64,000 nt of DNA. Source: Ferrovibrio terrae. GTDB lineage: Bacteria > Pseudomonadota > Alphaproteobacteria > Ferrovibrionales > Ferrovibrionaceae. Positions 27,620 to 39,108 of this stretch are shown here, one piece after another. The DNA is taken from positions 1,710,001 to 1,774,000 of the forward strand of contig NZ_CP041636.1 of NCBI RefSeq assembly GCF_007197755.1. Reading direction: 5' to 3'. The notes under the pieces were generated by a model. The model did no database searches, was not told the origin of the DNA, and was given only the letters and a program-made list of their open reading frames with translations. Position 1 is the stretch's first letter, and each line of letters begins with the position of its first letter. A program made the position numbers and the translations under genes.

Positions 27620-29056
27620 TTACCACAGGAAGAACAGCAGCGTCACCAGCACGAAACAGGGCAGCAGGATGCCGCAACTCCACACCATATAGCCGAAGAA
27701 GCTCGGCATCTTGACGTTCATCTCTTCGGCAATCGCCTTGACCATGAAGTTGGGTGCATTGCCGATGTAGCTGTTGGCGCCCATGAACACCGCGCCGGCC
27801 GAAATCGCCAGCAGCGTGGAGGCCAGCGGACCCATCAGGGTCTGCGCATCGCCGCTCGCCATGTTGAAGAAGACGAGATAGGTCGGCGCATTGTCGAGGA
27901 AGCTCGACAGGATGCCGGTCAGCCAGAAATACATCGCATTGTTCGGCGAACCGTCAGCATTGGAGGCCAGGCTGACCAGACCGCCCAGCGCGCCATCGGT
28001 GCCGGCGCGCAGGATGGCGATGGCCGGGATGATGGTGACGAAAATGCCGGCGAACAGCTTGGCGACTTCGACAATCGGCCCCCAGGTGAAGCCGTTATCG
28101 CTGCGGGTCTGTTGCGCGGTCAGCTTCAGCGAGGCGAAGGCGATGGCGAGCAGCAACAGGTCGCGCGCCGCGTTTTGCAGTTCAACGCCGACGCCGAAGA
28201 TGCTCAGTTCCACGCCGGGTTTCCAGGTGCCTGACATCAGCACGGCCAGGATCACGCCGCCGAGCAGGATCAGATTGACGCCGCCTTCCATGCCGATAGC
28301 GCTGTCGGGCGTCGGGTCGGGTGCCACGATGCCCTCCTTTTTATAGTAGTGGCTGTCGACGGCATAGAACACGCCGAGCAGCACCACGGTGACCAGGAAG
28401 GTCGGCATGAACAGCGCCTTGGTGGTCCAGAAGAAGTCGACACCTTTGAGGAAGCCGAGGAACAGTGGCGGATCGCCCAGTGGCGTCAGCGCACCGCCGA
28501 TGTTCGACACCAGGAAGATAAAGAAAATCACCACATGCACATTATGCTTGCGGTCGTCATTGGCGCGGATCAGCGGCCGGATCAGCAGCATCGAGGCGCC
28601 GGTGGTGCCCATCCAGCTTGCCAGCACGGTACCGACCAGCAGCAAGGCGGTGTTCAGGCTTGGGCTGCCATGCAGGTTGCCGGTGATACGCACACCGCCG
28701 GCGACAGTGAACAGTGCGAACAGCAGGATGATGAAGGGGATGTATTCGTGCAGCGCCACTTCCAGCAGCACATGCGCGGTGGGGATGGCGCCAATCTGCA
28801 GCGCGAACGGCACGGCAATGCACAGGCCCCAGAAGCCCGCCACCTTGCCATAGTGGTGATGCCAGAATTGCGGCGTGAACAGCGGCATCAGCGCGATGGA
28901 GAGCAGGATGCCGGCAAAGGGCAGCACCCACAGGATGCTCAGCGTCTTGCCCTCGATGGCGGCAGCAGCCTGCGCCGGGGCGGAAATGGTCAGGGCAGCG
29001 ATCAGGCCTGGACCAACGGCAGACGCGACAAGGCGCAGGATGCGTGAAAACGACAT
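27620..29056 (-). CDS. NhaD-type sodium/proton antiporter, copy 2
   Basis: 478 aa. Aligns with copy 1 from end to end, including GKTLSILWVLPFAGILLSIAL, TTGASMLLIRPLIRAN and GGALTPLGDPPLFLGFL. Differences gather in the loops (about residues 210-290) and the N-terminal signal. It is read first in the pair. Either copy could be specialised for a different pH or ion. A strong ribosome site is not obvious. Confidence 0.85.
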   Translation of the reverse strand: MSFSRILRLVASAVGPGLIAALTISAPAQAAAAIEGKTLSILWVLPFAGILLSIALMPLFTPQFWHHHYGKVAGFWGLCIAVPFALQIGAIPTAHVLLEVALHEYIPFIILLFALFTVAGGVRITGNLHGSPSLNTALLLVGTVLASWMGTTGASMLLIRPLIRANDDRKHNVHVVIFFIFLVSNIGGALTPLGDPPLFLGFLKGVDFFWTTKALFMPTFLVTVVLLGVFYAVDSHYYKKEGIVAPDPTPDSAIGMEGGVNLILLGGVILAVLMSGTWKPGVELSIFGVGVELQNAARDLLLLAIAFASLKLTAQQTRSDNGFTWGPIVEVAKLFAGIFVTIIPAIAILRAGTDGALGGLVSLASNADGSPNNAMYFWLTGILSSFLDNAPTYLVFFNMASGDAQTLMGPLASTLLAISAGAVFMGANSYIGNAPNFMVKAIAEEMNVKMPSFFGYMVWSCGILLPCFVLVTLLFFLW

Positions 29057-29111
29057 GACTCCCCCAACGGCAAAGCAGAGCCGCTAACTTAGCGGGGGCG
29101 GCAACCGGGGA

Positions 29112-30056
29112 TCAACCCGTCCCGGTCGGCTTGCCCGACGGACTGACGAATTCAGAAACCGGATCGTCATAGCCTGCCGGATCCTGGTGGATCAGCACGC
29201 CGGCGCCGGGGAACATCCGGCGCAACTCGGTCTCGATCTCATCGGTGATGCGATGCGCCGCGCGTAAACTGATCTCCGGGTCGAGTTCGAGATGGAACTG
29301 AATGAAGACCTGCAACCCGGCGCGGCGCGTGCGCAGGTCGTGCAGGGCGCGCGCCTGCGAATGCTGCCGCACCACGGTCAGGATGCGCTCGCGGTCCACC
29401 TCAGCCATCTCGCGATCCATCAGGTTGTCGAGCGCACCGCGTACGATGTCGATGGCGCTTTTCACGATGATGGCGGCGACGATCAGCGCCGCGACGGCAT
29501 CGACCCAGACATAGTCGGGCTGGCTGGCCAGCAGCAGTGCCGCAATGACGGTGAGGTTGGTGGCCAGATCGGCAACGTAATGCAGCCGGTCGGCGGCGAT
29601 GGCGAGAGAGCCCGTCTGCCGCACGATGTGGCGCTGGTACAGGATCAGGCCGCCGGTCAGCAGGATCGACAGCACCATCACGGCGATGCCGGCCGGGCTG
29701 CTGCCGATCGGTTGCGGCGTGATCAGATGCTGGATGCCGGTAATGAAAAGATACAGCGCCGAGCCGGTGACCAGGGCACCCTGGCCCAGACCGGCGAGCG
29801 CTTCGGCCTTGCCATGGCCGAAGCGGTGTTCGTCATCGGCTGGCGTCAGCGCGTGGCGCACCGCCAACAGATTGATGGCGGAGGCCACGCCATCGAGCAG
29901 GCTGTCGACCAGCGATGCCAGCAGGGCGACGGATTCGGTCTGCAGCCAGGCTGCCATCTTTGCCGCCACCAGCACCAGGACCACCAGCACCGAGGCATAG
30001 GTGGCACGGCGCATCAGCCGCGCCTTTTCGCTGGCGGCTGGCGCGCTCTTGCTCAC
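29112..30056 (-). CDS. fieF: Cation diffusion facilitator (FieF-like) metal efflux protein
   Basis: 314 aa from the GTG at 30056, which overlaps the pdxH stop by 4 bp (GTGA) and has GGA 11 bases upstream; an ATG at 30080 is the alternative. Six membrane helices. Metal site residues are visible: DSLLDG in helix 2 and HYVAD in helix 5; [12 protein letters not shown] is typical of the family. The C-terminal domain has HDLRTRRAG. It exports Fe2+ or Zn2+ from the cytoplasm. Confidence 0.88.
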   Translation of the reverse strand: MSKSAPAASEKARLMRRATYASVLVVLVLVAAKMAAWLQTESVALLASLVDSLLDGVASAINLLAVRHALTPADDEHRFGHGKAEALAGLGQGALVTGSALYLFITGIQHLITPQPIGSSPAGIAVMVLSILLTGGLILYQRHIVRQTGSLAIAADRLHYVADLATNLTVIAALLLASQPDYVWVDAVAALIVAAIIVKSAIDIVRGALDNLMDREMAEVDRERILTVVRQHSQARALHDLRTRRAGLQVFIQFHLELDPEISLRAAHRITDEIETELRRMFPGAGVLIHQDPAGYDDPVSEFVSPSGKPTGTG

Positions 30057-30640
30057 GGATACAGGAATTCCGTTGTCCACGGCACGGATGCGTCGCTGCG
30101 CCGGTAGACCAGCCGTTCATGCAGGCGGAATGGCTTGTCGGTCCAGAATTCGATGTAGCTCGGCGCGATGCGGAAGCCCGACCAGTAGGGCGGCCGCGGG
30201 ACATCGCCGATGGCATGCCTGGCGGCGTATTTCGCCACCGCGGCTTCCAGTGCGAAGCGGCCCTCCAGCGGACGCGACTGCTGCGAGGCCCAGGCGCCGA
30301 TGCGGCTGTCGCGCGGGCGCGAGGCGAAATAGGCATCGGCCTCGGCCTCGGTCACCACGCTGACCGGACCGCGCAGGCGCACCTGCCGGCGCAGGCTCTT
30401 CCAGTGGAACATTGCGGCGGCCTGCCGGTTGGCCAGCAGTTCGCGGCCCTTGGCGCTTTCGAAATTGGTGTAGAAGACAAAGCCGCGCTCATCGAAGCCC
30501 TTCAGCAGCACCATGCGCACATTCGGCAGGCCATCCGCGTCGCTGGTCGCCACCGCCATGGCGGTGGGATCGTTGGGTTCGCCGGCTTCGGCATCCTTCA
30601 GCCATGCGGCAAACTGGGCAAGCGGGTCAGCGGCGGTCAT
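30053..30640 (-). CDS. pdxH: Pyridoxamine 5'-phosphate oxidase
   Basis: 195 aa from the ATG at 30640. FMN- and PLP-binding blocks are clear: [49 protein letters not shown], and the end [16 protein letters not shown] (normally LxP). It makes pyridoxal phosphate. It is followed by the metal exporter in an overlapping arrangement. Confidence 0.93.
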   Translation of the reverse strand: MTAADPLAQFAAWLKDAEAGEPNDPTAMAVATSDADGLPNVRMVLLKGFDERGFVFYTNFESAKGRELLANRQAAAMFHWKSLRRQVRLRGPVSVVTEAEADAYFASRPRDSRIGAWASQQSRPLEGRFALEAAVAKYAARHAIGDVPRPPYWSGFRIAPSYIEFWTDKPFRLHERLVYRRSDASVPWTTEFLYP

Positions 30641-30779
30641 TGCGGTTCTCTGAGCTTCCGGGGTGCCCCATGTTACATCCTGCCGCCAAGTTACCCAACC
30701 CTTGCCGCAATCCCGCCTCAATCCGCCCGCAGATTTTTCCCGTGTCCAACCTGGGCATGTATATAGGATTCACACGGCC

Positions 30780-31310
30780 ATGAACGTCCTCGCCCCCCGC
30801 CCTCCGTACCATCCCCGTCCGGCCCGCGCCCTTGCGCGTCGCGCCGTTTCGGTGGTTGCCGCGCTCGGCATCGTCGGCATGCTGGCCGCCTGCGCCAATG
30901 ACAGCGGCCCGAAGCAGAATGTCGGCACCGTGCTCGGTGGCGTCGGCGGCGCGGTCGCCGGCGCGCAGTTCGGCAAGGGCTCTGGCCAGCTGGTCGGCGT
31001 CGCCGCCGGTACGCTGATCGGCGCGTTGCTTGGCTCGGAAGTCGGCAAGTCGCTCGACAAGGCCGACCGCGGCTACATGGACCGCGCAAACCAGCGCGCG
31101 CTGGAAACCACGCCTTCGGGCACGCAGGTGTCGTGGCGCAACCCCGATAGCGGCAATGCCGGCACCATCGTGCCGCAGCCGGCCTATCAGGCCGCCAGCG
31201 GCGAATACTGCCGTGAATTCCAACAGACCATCCAGGTCGGCGGCGAAAGCAAGCAGGGCTACGGTACGGCCTGCCGCCAGCCCGACGGAAGCTGGAAGAT
31301 CATGCACTGA
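30780..31310 (+). CDS. 17-kDa-type surface lipoprotein (glycine zipper)
   Basis: 176 aa from the ATG at 30780. Signal peptide with lipobox LAAC (Cys near residue 38). The following [17 protein letters not shown] and [19 protein letters not shown] are glycine-zipper helices typical of the Rickettsia 17-kDa antigen family. The C-terminal [13 protein letters not shown] to [12 protein letters not shown] is the family's beta part, with two Cys that may form a disulfide. Outer-membrane lipoprotein of unknown role. Followed by a strong terminator. Confidence 0.88.
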   Translation: MNVLAPRPPYHPRPARALARRAVSVVAALGIVGMLAACANDSGPKQNVGTVLGGVGGAVAGAQFGKGSGQLVGVAAGTLIGALLGSEVGKSLDKADRGYMDRANQRALETTPSGTQVSWRNPDSGNAGTIVPQPAYQAASGEYCREFQQTIQVGGESKQGYGTACRQPDGSWKIMH

Positions 31311-31383
31311 TTGCGTCCGGGAGCCATTAGTGCTTCCGGGACGCCGAGTACCGCGTTTTTTCTTTTCCCTTCCCCCCAGACTT

Positions 31384-31417
31384 ACGGCGTGTTCTTCGAG
31401 CACGCCGTCTTTTTTTG
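31384..31417 (+). terminator. Intrinsic terminator of the surface lipoprotein gene
   Basis: ACGGCGTG (31384-31391) pairs with CACGCCGT (31401-31408); inner pairs extend the stem, and CTTTTTTT follows. Confidence 0.9.
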
Positions 31418-31446
31418 TGCTGCGTGAGATTGAGAAGAGACGGGAG

Positions 31447-33270
31447 CTATGCGTGGCCGGCCAGCGGCAGACGAAGATGCAGCGCGGTGCCGTCGCCGCG
31501 TGTCTCGCTACGCAGATCGCCGTGATGGCGCCGGACCAGTTCCTTCATCAGCGCCAGATGCAGTCCCAGGTCGCTGGCATGATAGGCGACGCGCGCCTCG
31601 AAACCGTGCAACAGCGCAGTGTCGGCGGCGATATCGGGCAGTGGCGCCTCGCTGGTCAGGGTCAGGCGCAGCATCGTCTGCTCATCCGCGCTTGCCAGAC
31701 TCAGCCGGTTGCCCGGCGGCGACAGCCGTATGGTTTCAGCCAGCAGGGTTGCCAGGATCTGCCGCACGCGCTGCGCGTCGCCGCGGATATCGCCGCCGCC
31801 GCCTGAAACCTCCAGCCGGCAATCCGCCTTTTCCAGCGCCGGCTGCGCCTGTGCGGCAGTTTCGGCGATCAATGCCGCCATGGCGATGGTTTCGGATTTC
31901 AGTTCCATCTGACCGGTTTCGATCTGCGCGATATCCAGCAGGTCGTCGATCAGCACCAGCAGCTCGCGGCTGCTGGTCAGGATCAGGCTGGCATATTCCG
32001 CCGTGCGCGGCGTTCCGGCTGCGCCAGTCCGAGGCAGGGTCAGCATTTCAGCGAAACCGATCACGGCATTCAGTGGTGTGCGCAGTTCGTGGCTCAGATT
32101 GCCAAGAAAATTGGTCTTGGCCCTGCTGGCCCGCTCAGCGACCGCTTTCGCGGCGATCAGCGCATTCTCGTAGTCGCGCTGTTGTGTCACGTCGCGCAGC
32201 GTGCCGGCAATGCGCACGATTTTTCCGGTCTCGTCCTGCATCGCTTCCGTGACAGCGAACAGGATGCGCGTCTCGCCATCGATCGGCTTGAGACGGAATT
32301 CCGCCGTGACCCGTGTACCGCTGCGGGTCACTTCTTTGAGGCGCTCCGTCACCCGGTCGCGGTCTTCGGCATCGACCAGGGCCAGGAATGCCTCGCCATC
32401 GGGTGTCATGCTGCCGGGTGCTTTGCCGATCAGGCGATAAAGCTGGTCTGACCAGAACAGCTTATCTGTTGCGGCATACCAGTCCCAGTTGCCGACATTG
32501 CCGATGCGCTGGGCATTCTGCAGCGAGTCGAGCGTGCGATGGTAATTGTCTTCTGCCAGGTCGCGCGCGGTTTCCGCCATGGCGCGCGCCTGCTCCACCT
32601 CGTGGATCAGTTCGGCGTTGCGCAGGCGCAAGGCGGCCGAGCGCAGTTCGCGGTCGTGCGCATTGTGACTCCAGATCGAGGTGAAGATCACGAAGACCAC
32701 GCCGCAGAAGGCAATCGTCAGGGCTCCGGGTGTTCCTTCTATCAGGCAGCGCAGCAGCGGTGGTGTCAGGGTTGCGGCCATGAAGGTGTAATAGGACGGC
32801 AGGTGCACGCTGCGGGTCAGCACGCTCAGGGTGATCAACCCGCACATCGCGAAGCCGAGCGTGAGCTGCGATTCGAAATTGTCGGGTGCGAAAGCGAACC
32901 AGCCGAGCAGGCCCCAGCCAGTGCCCGTGACGGCTGAAGCCAGTGCGAAGCGGGTGGTCCAGACGTCGGCCGCCGCGAAAGGGTCTGGCCGGCTGGCGAA
33001 ACGGCGGCGCAGATGGTCGAACCACAGCGTGCCGCCCAGATTGAAGGCAAAGCACAGGGCCATCTGCCAGCCCTGCAGAGTGTGCCAGAAGGCGGCAAAC
33101 AGCCCCGCCATGAACAGGAAGGCCATGTATCGCGTCGGACGACTGGCGCGATACAGCCGTTCGGCGATCACCGCGTCGGTCAGCGGTCGGTCGGCGGGTT
33201 CCGGGGTGGCATCGGTCTCATCGATCAGCCGTTTCAGCCGGTCTGCAGACATCCCCTCAATTCTGTTCAT
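31447..33270 (-). CDS. Membrane PAS histidine kinase with degenerate ATP-binding domain
   Basis: 607 aa. Residues about 45-200 form 6-7 membrane helices, then a coiled coil, a PAS domain (about 250-365), a HisKA domain with intact SHELRTPLN box (His394), and a C-terminal domain in the place of HATPase_c. There the N box reads LLAETIRLSP (the Mg-binding Asn is gone) and no DxGxG is found; only the terminal GLHLALMKELVRRHHG is kept. It probably does not bind ATP normally. The membrane and PAS parts resemble the gene at 35743. Confidence 0.8.
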   Translation of the reverse strand: MNRIEGMSADRLKRLIDETDATPEPADRPLTDAVIAERLYRASRPTRYMAFLFMAGLFAAFWHTLQGWQMALCFAFNLGGTLWFDHLRRRFASRPDPFAAADVWTTRFALASAVTGTGWGLLGWFAFAPDNFESQLTLGFAMCGLITLSVLTRSVHLPSYYTFMAATLTPPLLRCLIEGTPGALTIAFCGVVFVIFTSIWSHNAHDRELRSAALRLRNAELIHEVEQARAMAETARDLAEDNYHRTLDSLQNAQRIGNVGNWDWYAATDKLFWSDQLYRLIGKAPGSMTPDGEAFLALVDAEDRDRVTERLKEVTRSGTRVTAEFRLKPIDGETRILFAVTEAMQDETGKIVRIAGTLRDVTQQRDYENALIAAKAVAERASRAKTNFLGNLSHELRTPLNAVIGFAEMLTLPRTGAAGTPRTAEYASLILTSSRELLVLIDDLLDIAQIETGQMELKSETIAMAALIAETAAQAQPALEKADCRLEVSGGGGDIRGDAQRVRQILATLLAETIRLSPPGNRLSLASADEQTMLRLTLTSEAPLPDIAADTALLHGFEARVAYHASDLGLHLALMKELVRRHHGDLRSETRGDGTALHLRLPLAGHA

Positions 33271-33398
33271 GCATCCCTGGTCCGGCGTCGGAAGACCAGA
33301 GCAACTTAACCAGCCGGGGACAAAATGCCACGGCTAGTTTCGGCTACCACCCGTTGGTGGCGGCGGCTACAGCGGGAGGTAGAGGGCGCCGCCGTTTC

Positions 33399-34664
33399 TT
33401 AGCGACCGAAGATCAATGCCGCATTGACGCCGCCGAAGCCAAAGGCGTTCGACATCGCATAGTCCACGGTTTTCTCTTTCGCCACATGAGGCACCAGGTC
33501 GATGCCGTCGCAGGCCGGATCGACCTGATCGAGGTTGCGCGTCGGCGGCAGCAGGCCGCTGCGCACAGCCAGCAGGCTGTAGATCGCCTCCACCGCACCG
33601 GCTGCGCCCAGCAGGTGGCCGATGGCGGATTTGGTGGACGACATGGCCAGCTGCGCGATGACGTTGCCGAACAGGCTTTTCACCGCCGAGATCTCAGCGG
33701 CATCGCCCACCGGCGTGGCGGTGGCATGTGCGTTGATGTAGCCGATCTGGCCCGGTTCCAGTCCGGCCTGGGTCAGCGCGATCTGCATGGCGCGGCGCGC
33801 GCCGTTACCGTCGTCCGGCGGTGCGGTGATGTGATGGGCATCGGCCGTGGTGCCATAGCCCAACACGCGGCCGACGATTTCCGCGCCACGCGCCCGCGCA
33901 TGTTCCTCTGATTCCAGCACCAGGATGCCGGCGCCTTCGCCCATCACGAAGCCATCGCGCGCCGCTTCGAAGGGCCGCGAGGCTTTCTCCGGTTCGTCGT
34001 TATGCGCGGTGGCCAGCGCGCGCGCCGCGCCGAATCCGGCCAGGCTGACGCGGTCGATGCAGGCCTCCGCGCCGCCGGCCAGCATCACATCGGCTTCACC
34101 GCTGCGGATCAGGCGCGCGGCGTCGCCGATGGCCTGCGCGCCGGCGGCGCAGGCCGTCACCGGGCAGCCGAGCGGGCCCTGCAGGCCGTGGCGGATCGAG
34201 ACATGGCCGGCCGCCAGATTGCCGAGGAAAGAGGGGATCACGAAAGGCGACAGCCGGCGCGGTCCGGCGCGCTCCACCGTGCGGGTCGCTTCGGCAATCG
34301 CCGGAAAGCCGCCGATGCCGGTGGCGATCATGCAGCCGGCGCGCACTTTCGCAGTCGTTGCCGCATCGGTCAGGTTCAGCCCGGCCTGCTTCAGCGCCTC
34401 ACCCGCCGCCACCAGCGCGAACTGGATGAAGCGGTCCATCTTGCGGCGGTCTTTCAGTGGTGCGGCCGCATCCGGATCGAAGCCCTGCGGGTCGTCGGCG
34501 ATATCCGGCACGATGCCGGCGACTTTCGCGGACAGATCCGAGGTGTCGAAGCCGCTGATGCGGCGCAGGCCGGAAAGTCCGGCCGTCAGCCGCTGCCAGT
34601 TGATCGCGGTTCCGACGCCGAGCGGCGTGACAAGGCCCAGTCCGGTGACGACGACGTTGCGCAT
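33399..34664 (-). CDS. fabF: Beta-ketoacyl-ACP synthase II-type (FabF-like)
   Basis: 421 aa from the ATG at 34664. Condensing-enzyme triad: Cys172 in TACAAGAQ, His313 in NAHATATP, His350 in TKSAIGHLLGAAG. The family pattern otherwise matches FabF (GLGLVTPLG start, NAFGFGGVNAAL end). It is not in a fab cluster but divergent to marR, with a double palindrome between them, so it may be a regulated second FabF or act in a special lipid pathway. Confidence 0.85.
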   Translation of the reverse strand: MRNVVVTGLGLVTPLGVGTAINWQRLTAGLSGLRRISGFDTSDLSAKVAGIVPDIADDPQGFDPDAAAPLKDRRKMDRFIQFALVAAGEALKQAGLNLTDAATTAKVRAGCMIATGIGGFPAIAEATRTVERAGPRRLSPFVIPSFLGNLAAGHVSIRHGLQGPLGCPVTACAAGAQAIGDAARLIRSGEADVMLAGGAEACIDRVSLAGFGAARALATAHNDEPEKASRPFEAARDGFVMGEGAGILVLESEEHARARGAEIVGRVLGYGTTADAHHITAPPDDGNGARRAMQIALTQAGLEPGQIGYINAHATATPVGDAAEISAVKSLFGNVIAQLAMSSTKSAIGHLLGAAGAVEAIYSLLAVRSGLLPPTRNLDQVDPACDGIDLVPHVAKEKTVDYAMSNAFGFGGVNAALIFGR

Positions 34665-34688
34665 GGCGGCAGGCCCTTTCCAAAAAAG

Positions 34689-34714
34689 ATGTATATACAT
34701 ATATTGTAGCTACA
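34689..34714. promoter_or_regulatory. Paired TGTA-NN-TACA palindromes, probable MarR operator
   Basis: ATGTATATACAT (34689-34700, exact palindrome) and TGTAGCTACA (34705-34714) share the half-sites TGTA and TACA. Their centres are 15 bp apart. They lie in the 105 bp between the fabF-like and marR starts, where both promoters must be. Confidence 0.65.
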
Positions 34715-34769
34715 GATAGGCTGCGTCAGAGCGGTTTGCAAGGCCGGCTGAAACCGCTATTGAAAAGGG

Positions 34770-35252
34770 ATGACCCGCAAGCGCGAGGCCAGACGCAGCG
34801 ACCTGCCCGACACAGCTGCCTTCCGCCAGTTGATGGAGGAGGGCTGCACGGTGCTGCGCCTGCATGCTGCAACGCGACTGGGCATGCAGGCCTATAATGC
34901 CTTCATGGCCGAGGTCGATCTCACCATGCCGCAATTCGCCACGCTGGCCTCGCTCTGCCAGGCAGATGGTCTCTCGGTGACGGCGCTGGCCCAGCTGATC
35001 GGCGTCGATTCCACCACACTGACCCGTAATCTGCGCCTGCTCGAACAGCGCGACCTGATTATCCAGGGCGCTGCGGTCGATGATCGGCGGCGCCGTATCG
35101 TGCGGCTGACGGCGGATGGCCGGCGGCTGTTTGCGCGTGCGCTGCCGCTCTGGCAGAAGGCGCAGGCGGCATTGACGCGCAAGCTCGGTGCGGCGCAGAC
35201 CGCGACCCTGCATCAACAGCTCAGCCAGACGATTGAGAAGCTGAGGACCTGA
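34770..35252 (+). CDS. MarR-family transcriptional regulator
   Basis: 160 aa. Winged helix: TMPQFATLASLCQADGLSVTALAQLIGVDSTTLTRNLRLLE (helix-turn-helix core read as LAQLIGVDSTTLTRNL), then DDRRRRIVRLTADGRRLF in the wing. Dimerisation helices at both ends. The ATG has GGG just before it and no well-spaced ribosome site, so leaderless translation or a later start is possible. Probably binds the paired palindromes and controls itself and fabF. Confidence 0.85.
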   Translation: MTRKREARRSDLPDTAAFRQLMEEGCTVLRLHAATRLGMQAYNAFMAEVDLTMPQFATLASLCQADGLSVTALAQLIGVDSTTLTRNLRLLEQRDLIIQGAAVDDRRRRIVRLTADGRRLFARALPLWQKAQAALTRKLGAAQTATLHQQLSQTIEKLRT

Positions 35253-35271
35253 GGACCTGAGGGAGACTGCC

Positions 35272-35730
35272 ATGCTGACACCGGTTTTCGAACTTGCCGT
35301 CGAAGTGGGCGTGCCGCAAAGCGTGGGCCGCGATGCCGCCGGCGAACGCCGCTGCGTGCCGATCACCGGCGGTGCGGTGACCGGCAAACTCAGCGGCGTG
35401 GTGCTGGCGGGCGGCGCGGACTGGCAGGTGCTGCGTCCTGACGGGCTGGCGGATCTTGATGCGCGCTACATGCTGAAGCTGGACGCCGATTCTCCAGGTG
35501 GGGCAGCACAGGTCGAGGTCTGGAGCCGCGGCCTGCGGATCGGCCCGGCCGAGGTGATGGCGAAACTGGCGCGTGGCGAGCGCGTCGATCCCTCCAGCTA
35601 TTACATGCGCACCGCGATGCGGTTCGAGACGGCGGCACCCGATCTGCAATGGCTGGTGCAGCGCCTGCATGTCGGCTTCGGCGAACGCACGCCCGACCAG
35701 GTGCGGCTCAAGGTCTACAGCGTGGATTGA
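35272..35730 (+). CDS. DUF3237 (UPF0311) family protein
   Basis: 152 aa. The opening FELAVEVGVPQSVG and the blocks GERRCVPITGGAVTGKLSG, LDARYMLKLD and YYMRTAMRFETAAPDLQWL are typical of DUF3237, a predicted small beta barrel of unknown function. It lies 19 bp after marR, so it is in the same transcript and perhaps the same regulon as fabF. Confidence 0.85.
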   Translation: MLTPVFELAVEVGVPQSVGRDAAGERRCVPITGGAVTGKLSGVVLAGGADWQVLRPDGLADLDARYMLKLDADSPGGAAQVEVWSRGLRIGPAEVMAKLARGERVDPSSYYMRTAMRFETAAPDLQWLVQRLHVGFGERTPDQVRLKVYSVD

Positions 35731-35742
35731 TCTGCAGGCCAG

Positions 35743-36894
35743 TCAATCTGCAGGCTCGGCGCGCAGCAGACCGCGGATCCAGGTCACACTGCCATCCGGG
35801 CCGCGTTCGCTTTCGGCAATCGACTGCAGCCATACCGCCGGCGAAGCATCGCCCGCCAGCCGGAAGCTGACCGAGTCGCGTGTCGCGCCGCTGCGCAGGC
35901 GCTGGTAATGGCTGCGCAGGATTTCGCGATCATCCGGGTGCACGCGGTCGAGCCACGCCGCCGGCGCGGCCGGGCAGGATTGCGGCACCAGGCCGAGCAG
36001 GCGATAGAACTGGTCGCTCCACACGATGTTGCCGTCCGGCCCCTGCCAGTGCCACGAACCGGTCTGGCTCAGCCGCTGCAGGCTGGTGAAATCTGCCGCC
36101 ATGGCGTGGTGCGCGCGTGACAGTTCCACGCGACTGGTTTCGGCGGCGACGCGCGCGCGGTCCATCTGGCCGATCAGTTCGGCATTGCGCAGGCGCAAAG
36201 CTGCTGACAGGCGTTCGCGTCGATTGTTGACCTGGGCGCAGAAGCATTGTGCCGCCAGCAGGATGGTGCCGAAGAAGGCCATGCCCACCGTGCTGGCTTC
36301 GCCGAACAGGAAGCCGCGCGCAAAGAACGGCACCGAAATGCCGATGATGAAGGCATAGAAGGAGGGCAGATGTACCGCGCGGGTGTTCAGGCTGCTGGTG
36401 GTCAACCCGGCCCAGGCGACGCAGAGCATCGCCTGCAGGGCGAAGTCGCCCGGCGGATAGCCGAACCAGCCGAGCAGGCCCCAGGCGAGGCCGGTGCCGC
36501 CGCAGCCGATGGCGAAAAGCAACCCCCAGTTCCTGCCGATTTCCAGTCCGCCGCTTAGGGTATAGGCATCGCGCAGGCGATCGAGATGCAGCGTGGAGAC
36601 GCAGTAAAGCAGGCCGATCAGGCCGATCTGCCACCAGTTCAGGTGATCCTGGTAGATGACGAAAGCGCCGAACAGCATCGGGATCGGCACATAGCGGGTA
36701 GCGAAGCTGCTCTGGTAGAGCCGCTCGATCAGCATGGCGTCGATGCGCGTGTCGTTGCGGTCGAGCAGCGACTCATCGTCTTCGGCCAACCGCTGCAGTA
36801 ATGCGGCTGATGCTGTCTGCCGATTTTCCGACACCCCGGATCCCCTTGAACGCCGCCCTAGAATCGACCTGTTGAGTCTCTTGGGGCGAATCAC
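35743..36894 (-). CDS. Membrane PAS protein lacking an output domain
   Basis: 383 aa. Six or seven membrane helices (about residues 65-220), then ALRLRNAELIGQMDRAR, a coiled coil, and a PAS domain (about 265-380) that ends the protein. The membrane part matches that of the kinase at 31447 (shared GLAWGLLGWF-type, RAVHLPSFY-type and LRLRNAELI segments). No kinase, GGDEF or other effector follows. The start is uncertain; in-frame GTG codons lie about 20 residues in. May act through a partner. Confidence 0.7.
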   Translation of the reverse strand: MIRPKRLNRSILGRRSRGSGVSENRQTASAALLQRLAEDDESLLDRNDTRIDAMLIERLYQSSFATRYVPIPMLFGAFVIYQDHLNWWQIGLIGLLYCVSTLHLDRLRDAYTLSGGLEIGRNWGLLFAIGCGGTGLAWGLLGWFGYPPGDFALQAMLCVAWAGLTTSSLNTRAVHLPSFYAFIIGISVPFFARGFLFGEASTVGMAFFGTILLAAQCFCAQVNNRRERLSAALRLRNAELIGQMDRARVAAETSRVELSRAHHAMAADFTSLQRLSQTGSWHWQGPDGNIVWSDQFYRLLGLVPQSCPAAPAAWLDRVHPDDREILRSHYQRLRSGATRDSVSFRLAGDASPAVWLQSIAESERGPDGSVTWIRGLLRAEPAD

Positions 36895-36923
36895 CCCGGC
36901 AGCGCATGTCGCAAGGTAACACC

Positions 36924-36994
36924 GGCCTGACGAATCAGGCCAGTTATTCCAGAGTCCGGGATCCTGAATTAATTGCGGAAAATGAAACTTTCCG
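36924..36994 (-). terminator. Two hairpins after ccrM
   Basis: CGGAAA/TTTCCG (36976-36994) lies right after the ccrM stop, and GGCCTGA-CGAA-TCAGGCC (36924-36941) follows. Neither has a long T run, so termination is probable but not certain. Confidence 0.4.
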
Positions 36995-36997
36995 GCG

Positions 36998-38957
<1,960 letters not shown>

Positions 38958-39108
38958 CCAGCCCCCATTCCCCACAATGCCAAGCTTCTGCCATGAATCA
39001 GCTTCTATACTGGGGCGTATTATATACTGGCCTGCCTTGCCTGTATCCGGCGCGGTATGGAAAAGTCGACGCATATCCCAGCCCCAGGGCCAACAAGGAA
39101 AACGGCGG

